From Butyrivibrio sp. AE3009 (lineage in GTDB: Bacteria; Bacillota; Clostridia; Lachnospirales; Lachnospiraceae), in the NCBI RefSeq assembly GCF_000420845.1, contig NZ_ATVS01000013.1, positions 35,575 through 99,574 on the forward strand: 64,000 bases of DNA. The letters are read 5' to 3'. The notes beneath the pieces were generated by a model. That model searched no databases and was not told the origin of the DNA. It saw nothing but the letters and a program-made list of their open reading frames with translations. Both the position numbers and the translations under genes were made by a program. Positions 16,724 to 25,298 of the stretch are shown here, one piece after another; the first letter of the stretch is position 1, and each line of letters begins with the position of its first letter.

Positions 16724-17329
16724 TCAAAATGTTTTCTCGTAATAATTTCCTTTATTTACGAAACCGGTCTTTGCGAGATATTCCTTATGATTTTTGTCGG
16801 ATCCCCTGTAGATTACTGACTTTATGCCCTTGGAAGGGAGCTTGGAAAAAAGGAATTTGCCGATGGAGAAATCTCTGTACTCAGGAGTTGAATAATCAAG
16901 TAAGAGATCCAGCACACCATCCTTCAGGTTTCCTATAATAATGCCGGCGGGAGTACCTTTGTGGCACACTACATAACCGGTGTTGGCATTCGAAAAATCC
17001 ATCGATATACCGGGAAAACATTTCTCAATATCGTCTTTGTTGTTCTCAATGGAATATTTAAACAGCTTGTCATCTGCATCTACTTCAATAAAATCATATG
17101 TCCTCTCGGTGTTATACATTTTAACCAGATGATAGATATTAATAAGTATCAGGCAAAGGTTCATTATTGCAGTGGGGTAGGACTTGATTATGAAGGCATA
17201 AACTGTAAAAATGATACTTCCTACTGTGTTTACAACTCGCAGCTTCACTACAGATACCATCAGAAATGATATCAAAACCAGTGAAGATCCTATGTAACCT
17301 ACTGCTTCAATTATTGTCTTACTATCCAT
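16724..17329 (-). CDS. YgjV-family membrane protein with C-terminal GNAT-like domain
   Basis: The protein has 201 residues. The first 75 form about three membrane helices with VGYIGSSLVLISFLMVSV and VNTVGSIIFTVYAFIIKSYPTA, characteristic of YgjV inner-membrane proteins. Residues about 80-201 are soluble and resemble the core of an N-acetyltransferase (GTPAGIIIGNLKDG, then LFSKLPSKGIKSVIYRGSDKNHKEYLAKTGF). The fused form appears in Firmicutes, but its function is unknown. A weak AAAGGA precedes the ATG. It is a single minus-strand gene. Confidence 0.72.
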   Translation of the reverse strand: MDSKTIIEAVGYIGSSLVLISFLMVSVVKLRVVNTVGSIIFTVYAFIIKSYPTAIMNLCLILINIYHLVKMYNTERTYDFIEVDADDKLFKYSIENNKDDIEKCFPGISMDFSNANTGYVVCHKGTPAGIIIGNLKDGVLDLLLDYSTPEYRDFSIGKFLFSKLPSKGIKSVIYRGSDKNHKEYLAKTGFVNKGNYYEKTF

Positions 17330-17507
17330 AAATATTTCCTTTCATTCTATTATTTTAGCTTCCTTTTTTACTCGCCTTTATCAATATAATGTTAACAAAT
17401 TATCACGTATGGTTCAATTATCCAAAATTGGAAAAATACATTCCTTTAACCCGCCTAACCGGAAATGTATTTCATTAACTGACACTGATATAGTGGATTT
17501 ATAAGAT

Positions 17508-17675
17508 AAAAGGGAGTAGCAGAACACCGATTATACAAGGTGATCTTGAAAACGTCAACCGGGGAAATCCCCCGTATCAAGTGAGACTGCAAGACTTTTA
17601 TTGCAACTATTATATCTGCGATAACGGTCTTAGCAATAAGCAAGACCACGCAAGGGTTCACGGGTACATCCCGAG
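17508..17675 (+). ncRNA. Structured 5' leader of the flotillin gene, candidate yybP-ykoY-like (manganese) riboswitch
   Basis: The 360-bp gap before the flotillin gene contains elements that recall the yybP-ykoY motif: AGGGAGTAGC at 17511-17520, ACGTCAACC with a stable hairpin GGGGAAATCCCC at about 17564-17575, and GCAAGACCACGC near the 3' end at 17640-17651. A second GCAAGAC occurs at 17589. The last part (ACGGGTACATCCCGAG) can fold just before the ribosome-binding site, suggesting translational control. The match is from memory of the consensus, not from a covariance-model search. The spacing is not canonical and the insert between conserved parts is long. Confidence 0.45.
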
Positions 17676-17689
17676 AAAGAGAGGAAAGT

Positions 17690-19222
17690 ATGTTAAACAT
17701 CCAAACAATTTCATTATTTGCACTGATCGCAGTGATCATCATGGTCATTGTCGCCGGTTATGTGAAGGCTCCTCCGGACAGAGCGTACATTATATCAGGT
17801 ATGAGAAAGACACCAAGAATTCTCATAGGACGCGCAGGAGTTAAGATTCCATTCTTTGAAAGAGTCGATAAACTCTATCTTGGACAGATGACAGTTGATA
17901 TTAAAACAGAACAGTCAGTTCCCACCAATGATTTCATCAATGTAAATGTTGACGCAGTCGCAAAGGTAAGAATCGGAACAAGCCCTGAAGCCATTCAGCT
18001 GGCTGCCAAGAACTTCCTTAACAAGGATCCCGATCAGATAACAGAGGACCTTCAGGATTCATTACAGGGTAACATGCGTGAGATCATCGGTACACTTGCT
18101 CTTAAGACAATCAATACCGACAGAGACAGCTTCTCAGATCAGGTTATGGAGAAAGCCTCCAAGGATATGAACAAGCTTGGTATCGAGATTCTTTCCTGTA
18201 ACATCCAGAATGTAACAGATGAGAACGGACTTATAAATGATCTTGGTATGGATAATACCTCTAAGATCAAAAAGGACGCAGCAATTGCTAAGGCACAGGC
18301 CGACAGAGACGTAGCAATCGCCAAGGCAGAGGCTGATAAGGCTGCCAACGATGCAAGAGTACTTGCTCAGACAGAGATCGCAGAGAAAAACAACGCACTT
18401 GCCATTAAGCAGGCAGAACTTAAGAGAGAAGCTGATACAGCAAGTGCTATGGCTGATGCAGCATATGCAATTCAGCAGCAGGAACAGCAGAAATCAATTG
18501 AAACTGCAACAGTAAATGCTCAGATCGCTAAAGCAGAGCGTGAAGCAGAACTGAAACAGAAAGAAGTACTGGTAAAACAGCAGGAACTTGCTGCTGAGAT
18601 TGAGAAAAAGGCTGATGCTGAGAAGTATCAGGCTGAGAAAAAGGCTGAGGCAGAATTGGTACAGCGCCAGAAAAAAGCTGAGGCTGCAAAGTATGAAACA
18701 GAACGTGAGGCTGATGCAAGAAAAGCCCAGGCTGAAGCTGCAAAGTATGCTTTAGAGCAGGAAGCAGCAGGTATCAAGGCTAAGATGGATGCGGAGGCTG
18801 CAGGTATTGCCGCTAAGGGTCGCGCCGAAGCGGAAGCAATCAAAGCTAAAGGTTTGGCGGAGGCAGAAGCAATGGAAAAGAAAGCAGAAGCTTATAAGAA
18901 GTATAACGGAGCAGCTATGGCTGAGATGATGATCAAGGTAATGCCTCAGATCGCAGCTGAGATTGCAAAACCTCTTTCACAGATTGATAAGATCAATATT
19001 TATGAGACCGGCGAAGGCGGCGAGAGCGGTGCTTCAAGGATCTCAGGAAACATACCAATTGTTATGAAACAGGTTTTTGATACCATGAGCGAGGCAACAG
19101 GTGTTGATTTCGCAGAGATCATGAGAGCAAACACTTATGATGCGAAGGTTAACAAGAATGTGAATATCACAGGTGCTGATGTTTCAGTATCAGCTGATCA
19201 GAAGGTTCTTGTTGAGGCTTAA
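17690..19222 (+). CDS. floT: Flotillin-like SPFH-domain protein
   Basis: This 510-residue protein has an N-terminal membrane hairpin/anchor (ISLFALIAVIIMVIVAGYV), an SPFH domain (about residues 30-210) and a long coiled coil rich in Ala, Glu, Lys and Gln (about 210-400) with many KAEAE-type repeats. The C-terminus is a short variable region. Flotillins scaffold functional membrane microdomains and affect secretion, signalling and cell-wall enzymes. AGAGGAAAG precedes the ATG. Many genomes pair it with an NfeD gene, but none is seen here. A structured leader precedes it and a strong terminator follows, so it is a single-gene transcript. Confidence 0.93.
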   Translation: MLNIQTISLFALIAVIIMVIVAGYVKAPPDRAYIISGMRKTPRILIGRAGVKIPFFERVDKLYLGQMTVDIKTEQSVPTNDFINVNVDAVAKVRIGTSPEAIQLAAKNFLNKDPDQITEDLQDSLQGNMREIIGTLALKTINTDRDSFSDQVMEKASKDMNKLGIEILSCNIQNVTDENGLINDLGMDNTSKIKKDAAIAKAQADRDVAIAKAEADKAANDARVLAQTEIAEKNNALAIKQAELKREADTASAMADAAYAIQQQEQQKSIETATVNAQIAKAEREAELKQKEVLVKQQELAAEIEKKADAEKYQAEKKAEAELVQRQKKAEAAKYETEREADARKAQAEAAKYALEQEAAGIKAKMDAEAAGIAAKGRAEAEAIKAKGLAEAEAMEKKAEAYKKYNGAAMAEMMIKVMPQIAAEIAKPLSQIDKINIYETGEGGESGASRISGNIPIVMKQVFDTMSEATGVDFAEIMRANTYDAKVNKNVNITGADVSVSADQKVLVEA

Positions 19223-19252
19223 CAGCCCGGCAACCAAATAATCAGTAAGTAA

Positions 19253-19285
19253 ATCCCCCGGGAGTGTAATTCCCGGGGGATCTTT
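19253..19285. terminator. Strong terminator between flotillin and sortase genes
   Basis: Perfect 11-bp arms (ATCCCCCGGGA / TCCCGGGGGAT) have a 7-nt loop followed by CTTTT. The genes are convergent. Confidence 0.9.
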
Positions 19286-19292
19286 TGCGTGC

Positions 19293-20084
19293 TTAATTGC
19301 CGGCAGTCTCATAGGAGCCGATCTTAACAGAGTGAATTACGAACCTGCTACCGCTTCCGGATTTGCCTGAACAGGTGGACAATGTAAGAATTCCGGGATA
19401 GTCGGCAAAACTAATATCGTCTGGTATTTTATATATAGTCTTGGGTTCTATGAACTTGATGAATTCTTCATAATCTGACTTACTCTCGACTACGGAGTAG
19501 GAGCTACTTCCTACAACGGTTTTGTAATATGCAAATATTCTGTACTTATATACGTGATCCTTGGTGTATATATAAATATATGGATTACTGTCTATTAGAT
19601 CCTTGTTGTCACTGTTATAGAGCTGTTTGAGCTTACCGAACATGGATCCGTTCTTCATATTATGGCCAAATACTATGTCGTGCATTCCGCAGAAATTCTC
19701 ATCGCTTAATATATCCTCAAAAATGCAACCTGCCTTGTTATAGGTGCCGTCAAAGGTCTTGTGAAGATATTCATTGACGGTATTTTCTTTGACCACAGGA
19801 TAGGAAATTTCGAGGGCAGGGAAGTATATCCAGGCCACATAGTCTTTGTTTAAGGAAGAAAGCTGCTGATGGTCAATGGATATGAGCGGGTAGTCCACAA
19901 CCTCGGCGTCCTCGTCGTTATGAAGTGCTACAGAGGTTGCATTGATCTCGAGCTGAGTATATTCATCCTCTGCCACGGTATATTCTTTTTGATCCAGATA
20001 AATGTGGATTCCTTCGTAGATGATCACGCCAATACAGGCTAGAATTACAATGATTCGTATGATATTAAGAACTTTTTTAGTCAT
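19293..20084 (-). CDS. srtB: Class B sortase
   Basis: This 263-residue protein has an N-terminal signal anchor (IIRIIVILACIGVIIYEG) and a sortase domain. The catalytic triad is visible as His141 in FGHNMKNGSMF, Cys238 in LTLSTCSG and Arg247 in GSRFVIH. The long helix insertion between the His and the Cys marks class B. Sortase B enzymes link exported proteins to peptidoglycan or build pili. No LPXTG- or NPQTN-type protein was found in this window. The nearby surface protein at 21288 ends in an unusual WWW-containing anchor that might be a non-standard substrate. GGGGG precedes the start. Confidence 0.93.
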   Translation of the reverse strand: MTKKVLNIIRIIVILACIGVIIYEGIHIYLDQKEYTVAEDEYTQLEINATSVALHNDEDAEVVDYPLISIDHQQLSSLNKDYVAWIYFPALEISYPVVKENTVNEYLHKTFDGTYNKAGCIFEDILSDENFCGMHDIVFGHNMKNGSMFGKLKQLYNSDNKDLIDSNPYIYIYTKDHVYKYRIFAYYKTVVGSSSYSVVESKSDYEEFIKFIEPKTIYKIPDDISFADYPGILTLSTCSGKSGSGSRFVIHSVKIGSYETAGN

Positions 20085-20139
20085 AAATTTATCCCCCTGA
20101 TAATTATTGTAGGATTACTGGGGAATTAGTGCAAGAAAA

Positions 20140-20171
20140 AACAGCCCGGGCTAAAAAAACCTGAGCTGTTT
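20140..20171. terminator. Terminator downstream of the DUF805 gene
   Basis: Arms AACAGCCCGGG and CCTGAGCTGTT pair with two mismatched or wobble positions around an A-rich loop, flanked by A and T runs. Confidence 0.65.
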
Positions 20172-20194
20172 AAAACGTTAAAATAATGATGAAA

Positions 20195-20575
20195 TTACAT
20201 CATGGGCTGCTGGAAACCACCGATTCCCTTAGGGTTAGGGCCATACATGTTGTCGCCGGGCTCTGAATCCTTGCAGAACCAAACAAGAAGAATGATTGCG
20301 CCTACAAGAGGGATAAGGTTGAAAAGAAGGTACCAGCCTGACTTGCCAATATCGTGAAGTCTACGGATCTCAACTGCAAGTGTAGGGCAGATAAGAGCAA
20401 GACCTACGACAGTTCCGACAATTGCAAATACTGAAGATGCCTGTGAAAGTAAGTTGATTACAATTGAGATAATTGCATAGCAAAGTACATAGTACCAATA
20501 CTCACTGCGGCGTGCTCTTCCTGAGAAGTTAGCGTACTGTGAAAATACAGATTTGATTGCATCTACGAATGACAT
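20195..20575 (-). CDS. DUF805 family inner-membrane protein
   Basis: This 126-residue protein has the DUF805 layout: a short basic segment (FSGRARRSEYWYYVL), then three to four membrane helices with RRLHDIGKSGWYLLFNLIPLVGAIILLVWFCKDSEPGDNMYGPNP near the end, which is the family signature. Function is unknown. The ATG at 20575 is preferred because GGAGG lies just upstream, although an in-frame ATG exists at 20620. It is a lone gene between the sortase and the PilZ gene. Confidence 0.92.
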   Translation of the reverse strand: MSFVDAIKSVFSQYANFSGRARRSEYWYYVLCYAIISIVINLLSQASSVFAIVGTVVGLALICPTLAVEIRRLHDIGKSGWYLLFNLIPLVGAIILLVWFCKDSEPGDNMYGPNPKGIGGFQQPMM

Positions 20576-20933
20576 TTTTTTATCCTCCAATAAACATAAA
20601 CTTTTTTCAGTGTTAACCACCGGATTGAATCATAGCATATTAATGAAAAAAAATCACTACAAAGATGCAAAATTTGATAAAAAAATCTCAATTAGGGAAA
20701 TAAAGGTGAGAAACAGCATTCGGTGGCGAATTAGGAATGGTTAAATCGAAATTATAGGGTAATACGATTGAAAATCTATTATATAAGGAAGGATATGTTT
20801 AACTAAAAATGAAAACAATAAACATATCATAAATAAAATCATAAAAGACAAAATAACTGTCAAATATGATTAAAGTTATGATGAGCACTGCCGATATAAT
20901 AGTAGCAAGAAACAAATAATATGAGGTGGGTAT
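20576..20933. promoter_or_regulatory. Intergenic region with a 10-bp perfect inverted repeat and a -10 element for the PilZ gene
   Basis: GATATGTTTA (20792-20801) and TAAACATATC (20819-20828) are exact complements separated by 17 bp, a spacing suited to a dimeric regulator. A perfect TATAAT at 20895-20900 lies 34 bp before the PilZ start codon; its -35 match is weak. Nothing else was found in this gap. Confidence 0.5.
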
Positions 20934-21245
20934 ATGGAAGAACGTAGAAAAATCAATCGAATTGAATTCAAGGCAGACAGCGTGATAGTAGACAGAGATT
21001 CTTTGGAAAAGATCTACGGACAGGTTAAAAATATCAGTCCGCTGGGTATGGCGATCACAGTAAAGGAAGATGCACCTTCAATGATTGGCAAGGACGTGAT
21101 CATAGTAGCCGAAACTCTTATAATGTACGCCGATGTGGTAAGAGAAGACAAAGAAGAAGACGGAACCAGAACACTTGCCTTTAACGCAAAGAGATTTAGC
21201 CAGGATGTTCTTCAGTATCTATTCGAACATATAGCATTGGATTAA
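20934..21245 (+). CDS. PilZ-domain cyclic-di-GMP-binding protein
   Basis: The 103-residue single-domain protein begins MEERRKINRIEF, providing the RxxxR switch motif. About 25 residues later comes NISPLGMAITV, matching the (D/N)xSxxG motif. Together they form the cyclic-di-GMP site. Stand-alone PilZ proteins act as adaptors that respond to the second messenger. It sits 42 bp before the large surface protein gene on the same strand with no terminator between. The two may be cotranscribed, linking surface-protein expression or function to cyclic-di-GMP. GAGGTGGG precedes the ATG. Confidence 0.85.
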   Translation: MEERRKINRIEFKADSVIVDRDSLEKIYGQVKNISPLGMAITVKEDAPSMIGKDVIIVAETLIMYADVVREDKEEDGTRTLAFNAKRFSQDVLQYLFEHIALD

Positions 21246-21287
21246 AAAGCACTTGTTACTGATAATCGGTTCTTAAAAAGGGGTGAT

Positions 21288-23936
21288 ATGATGAGAAAGA
21301 ATAACTTATTTGAAAAGAAAACAATATCCGCATTAGTAGTTGGAATTTCTGCTATGATGGCTCTTTCAGCACCAATAACAGCATATGCGGAAGGCGAGGA
21401 AGCACCTGAGACATCTCCTACAGAGCCGGAAACGCAGCAGAGTGCAGTTGCAGAAGCAGAACCTGTTACAACCGCACCGGCACAGGAACAGGCAGAGGTA
21501 GCAAAAGAGGCTATAGAGAATATAATCAGCGAGGTCGCTCCGATCACAACCGAGGAGACCGCAGCCAGTGAAGAAGATGGCGGAGCAGTTGCAGAAGAAG
21601 CAGTTGAGGATGTGATTGAAGCAGCACAGGCCATCGAAGAGGCAGTACAGGAAGCGGTTACCGACATTCAGAACGCAGAAGAAGACCTCAAGGTAGCAGA
21701 AAAAGCAGATGTAGCTGAGCAGGAAGCAGCAAGAGAAGTAGTTCAGATAATCCAGGAAGCAGAGGTCGCTGCCGATGTTGTTGAACAGACAGTAGCGGAT
21801 GCCAAGACTGAAGCCGAGACAATAAATCAAGCGATTGATCAGGCTGTTGAAGATAAAAACGAAGAGAAGGCAAACGAAGAGCTGCAGAAGCTGGAGACAC
21901 TTATAGATCAGGCTCAGGAAGTGGTTGAGGAAAGACAGACTGAGCTGGAACAGCTGAATAAAGATTATACAAATGCTAAGGCTGAGCTTAGGAAAGCAGA
22001 AAAGGACTATCTTGAAGCACTTACAGATGCATCCGCAGATGTAAATGAAGCCAAGGCTAAGCTGGAAGAAGCCAAAGCAGAAGCAGATAATCTCAAAGAT
22101 GCCGTTGAAACAGCTCAGGAAAAGCTGGAAGCTGAATCAGTAGCAGCTCAGGATCTTAAGGACGAGCTTGAAAATAACAGACAGAACTGGGCTAACTGGG
22201 ATAAGCAGGGTGAACTCCTTAAGGCATATATCTTAGATTATTATATTCCTCAGGTGCTGGGAACAGACGACGAGACCAGCGTTAAGTTTGAAAAGAAGGT
22301 TAAGGGCTTCGACAGACAGGATTATACATATTACGAGTTCTCTTATACCGATAAAGACGGGAACAAAGTAACCAAGTATTTCAACCTGGACAGAGTAGAC
22401 AAGCAGGTTTGTTCAGATCCCTACAACAAGTTAGGCTCAAGCAAAGAGATAGTGATCTTCGAAAAGTCAGAGCTTGAGGTAGGAGCAGATACATATCTCA
22501 GACAGCTCTATAGCAATGAGACTTGGTATGAAAAGGGAGTCGTAAAAGGTGTAAACAGCGAAGAGCTGAATACTGTCAAAGATAAGATGAGACAGGGAGA
22601 TTTCAGAGTATACAGCTACGAGAAGGACGGAGTTACTTACTATATCGCACAGGAACAGCTCGATGGTAATAAGCCTGAGACAAGAAAAATTGAAGTGGAC
22701 CAGGACGGAACCATTAAAGTTGAAGGCTGTGTAATAACAGAAGTTATTCAGAACAAGAACAGTAATACTCATGGCAATCCGGCAATAATCGGAAATACCC
22801 AGTATATCACCACCGGTGAGGAAGAAACAGATAACGAAGTAGCACAGTTCATCAAGGAAGCAGACAGCTACGTTGAGAAGTACAAAGAGTATTCCGATGC
22901 AGTTACCAATGCAGAGGATGCAACGGCTCAGGCAAAAGAAGAAGTTGAAAAGCTTGCGGATGCTATTGAAGATCTTAAGACCCGTGACAATTACGTACTC
23001 ACCGCTGCTGAAGCACTTGGTGTTACAGATGTAGCCAAGTTCCTGGGAATTGAGGTTCCTGAAGAAGTTGATATGAATTCAATGACCATCGAGGAAGCAA
23101 TCGGATATCTTGATAAGCTTCTTGATAAGGCCAATGAGAAGATGGAAGATGCCATTCAGGATCTGAGTGCCCTGACCTCCCAGAAGGAAGCAGCTAAGCA
23201 GGTAATAAATGATCTTGCTAAGGAAAGTCAGATCAATCCTGCAGTAGTAATAAATGAGATCAACAACCAGATAGAGGACGAACAGAAAGAAACCGAAGAA
23301 GATAAGAAGGACGAAGAAAATAAAGAGGAAAAGGACGAAGAAGATAACGGTAAAGAGGAAGAGCTAAAGGAAGAAGAGAAAGAAGAAGTACTTGAGACAG
23401 AGGATAAGAAGGATACCTCCAAGAAGAGAACTCCTGCCCCTGCAGCTGAAAATAACGAAGACAGCGCTCCTTCTGACGAAGCAAACACACAGTCCGACGC
23501 AGTAGCTTTTAATTACGAACCCACTCAGGAGTGGACAATCATATTTAGCACCATCGACAATACCGTAATGGATGAGGCAGCGATTCCTCAGCCTACGCAG
23601 CCGGTTCTCGGTCCGGTTACAACTAACACCGGATGGACCGAAGGAAGCATCATTGATCTGGTTAACGATATTGCAGAAGAAAAAGAGACTGAGACAGAAC
23701 TTGAAAGTATCGCAGCACCTTCCATGAAGGTAGCAAATAAGAAGGATAATAACAAAGCGCCTGTTACCATTAGCGAAGAAGCGGTACCTCTTGCAGCAGG
23801 CATACCTGTTGAGGCAGAAAAAGACTCACAGATCAGCTGGTGGTGGCTCCTGATCATCGCTGTACTGGGAATTACAGGCGAAGAGATGTACAAAAAGCGC
23901 AAAGAAAAAGAACTTGAAGAGAATACCCAAAAGTAA
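21288..23936 (+). CDS. Large secreted, membrane-anchored coiled-coil surface protein
   Basis: The protein has 882 residues. A signal peptide (residues 1 to about 36, ending AYAEG) is followed by a Glu/Ala-rich region and long coiled coils (about 60-310). Next comes a folded middle domain (about 310-530) rich in Tyr and charged residues, and further helices to about 650. A Glu/Lys stretch of low complexity lies at about 660-710 and a Pro/Thr-rich stalk follows. The C-terminus has ISWWWLLIIAVLGITG and a basic MYKKRKEKE tail, an anchor resembling a cell-wall sorting signal without LPXTG. AAGGGGTGAT precedes; ATG 21291 is an alternative start. It is probably a cell-surface adhesin or structural protein. 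No domain family was recognised. Confidence 0.82.
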   Translation: MMRKNNLFEKKTISALVVGISAMMALSAPITAYAEGEEAPETSPTEPETQQSAVAEAEPVTTAPAQEQAEVAKEAIENIISEVAPITTEETAASEEDGGAVAEEAVEDVIEAAQAIEEAVQEAVTDIQNAEEDLKVAEKADVAEQEAAREVVQIIQEAEVAADVVEQTVADAKTEAETINQAIDQAVEDKNEEKANEELQKLETLIDQAQEVVEERQTELEQLNKDYTNAKAELRKAEKDYLEALTDASADVNEAKAKLEEAKAEADNLKDAVETAQEKLEAESVAAQDLKDELENNRQNWANWDKQGELLKAYILDYYIPQVLGTDDETSVKFEKKVKGFDRQDYTYYEFSYTDKDGNKVTKYFNLDRVDKQVCSDPYNKLGSSKEIVIFEKSELEVGADTYLRQLYSNETWYEKGVVKGVNSEELNTVKDKMRQGDFRVYSYEKDGVTYYIAQEQLDGNKPETRKIEVDQDGTIKVEGCVITEVIQNKNSNTHGNPAIIGNTQYITTGEEETDNEVAQFIKEADSYVEKYKEYSDAVTNAEDATAQAKEEVEKLADAIEDLKTRDNYVLTAAEALGVTDVAKFLGIEVPEEVDMNSMTIEEAIGYLDKLLDKANEKMEDAIQDLSALTSQKEAAKQVINDLAKESQINPAVVINEINNQIEDEQKETEEDKKDEENKEEKDEEDNGKEEELKEEEKEEVLETEDKKDTSKKRTPAPAAENNEDSAPSDEANTQSDAVAFNYEPTQEWTIIFSTIDNTVMDEAAIPQPTQPVLGPVTTNTGWTEGSIIDLVNDIAEEKETETELESIAAPSMKVANKKDNNKAPVTISEEAVPLAAGIPVEAEKDSQISWWWLLIIAVLGITGEEMYKKRKEKELEENTQK

Positions 23937-23954
23937 AAATTTATAAAATCTTTA

Positions 23955-23990
23955 GAAAGCCGGTCTTGAGAATTGGACCGGCTTTCTTTT
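23955..23990 (+). terminator. Terminator of the surface protein gene
   Basis: Perfect 11-bp arms GAAAGCCGGTC (23955-23965) and GACCGGCTTTC (23976-23986) are followed by TTTT. Confidence 0.9.
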
Positions 23991-24024
23991 ATGATTAATC
24001 TGATAACATGTTGGAGGGGGAAAA

Positions 24025-25227
24025 ATGAGTTATTTAACGTCTAGACACGTCGAAATCGGCGATGTATCTGATTTTCATGAAGTTTACCAGACAATGGACA
24101 AATTCATAGCGGACAGCTTTATCAAGAAGAGAGATGCTTTAAGGCTACGACTTTTGACCGAAGAGGTACTAAGGCTTGCTAAGTCAATTCTTGTGGAAGA
24201 AGCAGTGACTCTGTGGTTGGAGGGGAATTCCAGGGTTGCATATATAAATCTGACTGCAGACAACGATCTTGATGCCAATCAGAGGGCCAAGCTTATATCC
24301 ATAAGTTCAGCTTCTGAAGGCAGTAAAGTCGGATTTTTTGACAAGCTGTTATCGATGTTTATAGCCAATCCGCCCACTGAAAAGAGGTGGAGTCTCAAGG
24401 ATTATCAGGAAGAGCTTTTGCAAAAAAGAGCTGATGATAAATATTCCCAGGAGGCATGGGAGGATCTGGAGAGATCTCTTGTCGCCAATCTGGCGGATGA
24501 TATAGAAATCAGTATTAAATTCGATAAGATTCATATGAAGGTGACTAAGGATTTCTCGGAAGCCTTGTGTACTGTGGGCTCGAGAGTTCCACAGGTTGTT
24601 ACTGATTATATGTTCATAACAAGTGGCAACATAAATATGGAAAAAGCCGCAGACAGAGCGGAAGAACTTATAGAGGATCTTGGAATCGGCAAAAAAGACG
24701 AGCTTCATATGAAGCTGTTATTTGAAGAAACAGTCGGAATGTTACAGGCAATGGTGGGGGAATACCATGTGGCCCTGTACATGGAGCGATACAAGAATGA
24801 GGCATGTATCAAGCTTACGGCCAAGACCGAGATGGATGCCGATAAAAAGAAGCACCTGATCGAAGTATCCAAGCGCCATAACAATATGTTTGTGAAGGGA
24901 TTTATGGATAAGGTCAGAGAGGTAATTGAGAACGGTCTTCTTAATTATGACAATGTAATGAAACTTGAGCAGCAGTATGGCTTTAATATGGTGGACTACG
25001 GAAGTATGGGAATCTACAGCCATGTGGAGGGCATGGCGGATTCGGGGGTCATGTGGTCACTGGCTGAGTACAGACAGGCTCTCAAGGATGCGTCAGAGAC
25101 CAGCGAAGCGGCGGAATATGCCTGGGATGAACTGGAGAAGTCCATAGTTGCCAGCCTAGCCAAGGATGTGCTTGTGGGTGTTAAGGGCAACAGAGTGGAC
25201 ATGACATTGGTTTATGATCTTGAATAA
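24025..25227 (+). CDS. Protein with two tandem copies of an unknown GHKL-like domain
   Basis: This 400-residue protein consists of two related halves (about 30-180 and 225-400). Each half has the order: a helix with (R/K)LL.EE...L, several beta strands, a long insertion, a conserved AW(D/E)(D/E)LE(K/R)S(I/L)VA.LA(K/D)D segment, and two final strands. The C-terminal half is strikingly similar to the single-domain protein at 34290-34910, sharing ENGLLNYDNVMKL and AWDELEKSIVA. The N-terminal half is more divergent and lacks ENGLLNYDNV. The layout resembles a GHKL/RsbW-type fold, with the EE helix in the N-box place, but the usual G1/G2 glycine motifs are missing. There is no signal peptide. GGAGGGGG precedes the ATG. 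The next gene follows with no terminator seen. Confidence 0.75.
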   Translation: MSYLTSRHVEIGDVSDFHEVYQTMDKFIADSFIKKRDALRLRLLTEEVLRLAKSILVEEAVTLWLEGNSRVAYINLTADNDLDANQRAKLISISSASEGSKVGFFDKLLSMFIANPPTEKRWSLKDYQEELLQKRADDKYSQEAWEDLERSLVANLADDIEISIKFDKIHMKVTKDFSEALCTVGSRVPQVVTDYMFITSGNINMEKAADRAEELIEDLGIGKKDELHMKLLFEETVGMLQAMVGEYHVALYMERYKNEACIKLTAKTEMDADKKKHLIEVSKRHNNMFVKGFMDKVREVIENGLLNYDNVMKLEQQYGFNMVDYGSMGIYSHVEGMADSGVMWSLAEYRQALKDASETSEAAEYAWDELEKSIVASLAKDVLVGVKGNRVDMTLVYDLE

Positions 25228-25298
25228 TTCTTTTGCCGGCACTTATTTTGCTTCGTATAAAGATATGTAAGCATGTTTTTTCAAAAGAGGGGAAAATT

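Noticed and set aside
16657..16938. Plus-strand frame opposite the YgjV-like gene
   Set aside because: Antisense to a gene with clear membrane helices and family motifs; no independent support.
20553..20744. Plus-strand frame of 63 codons before the PilZ gene
   Set aside because: Overlaps the DUF805 start on the other strand and has poor codon use and no RBS.
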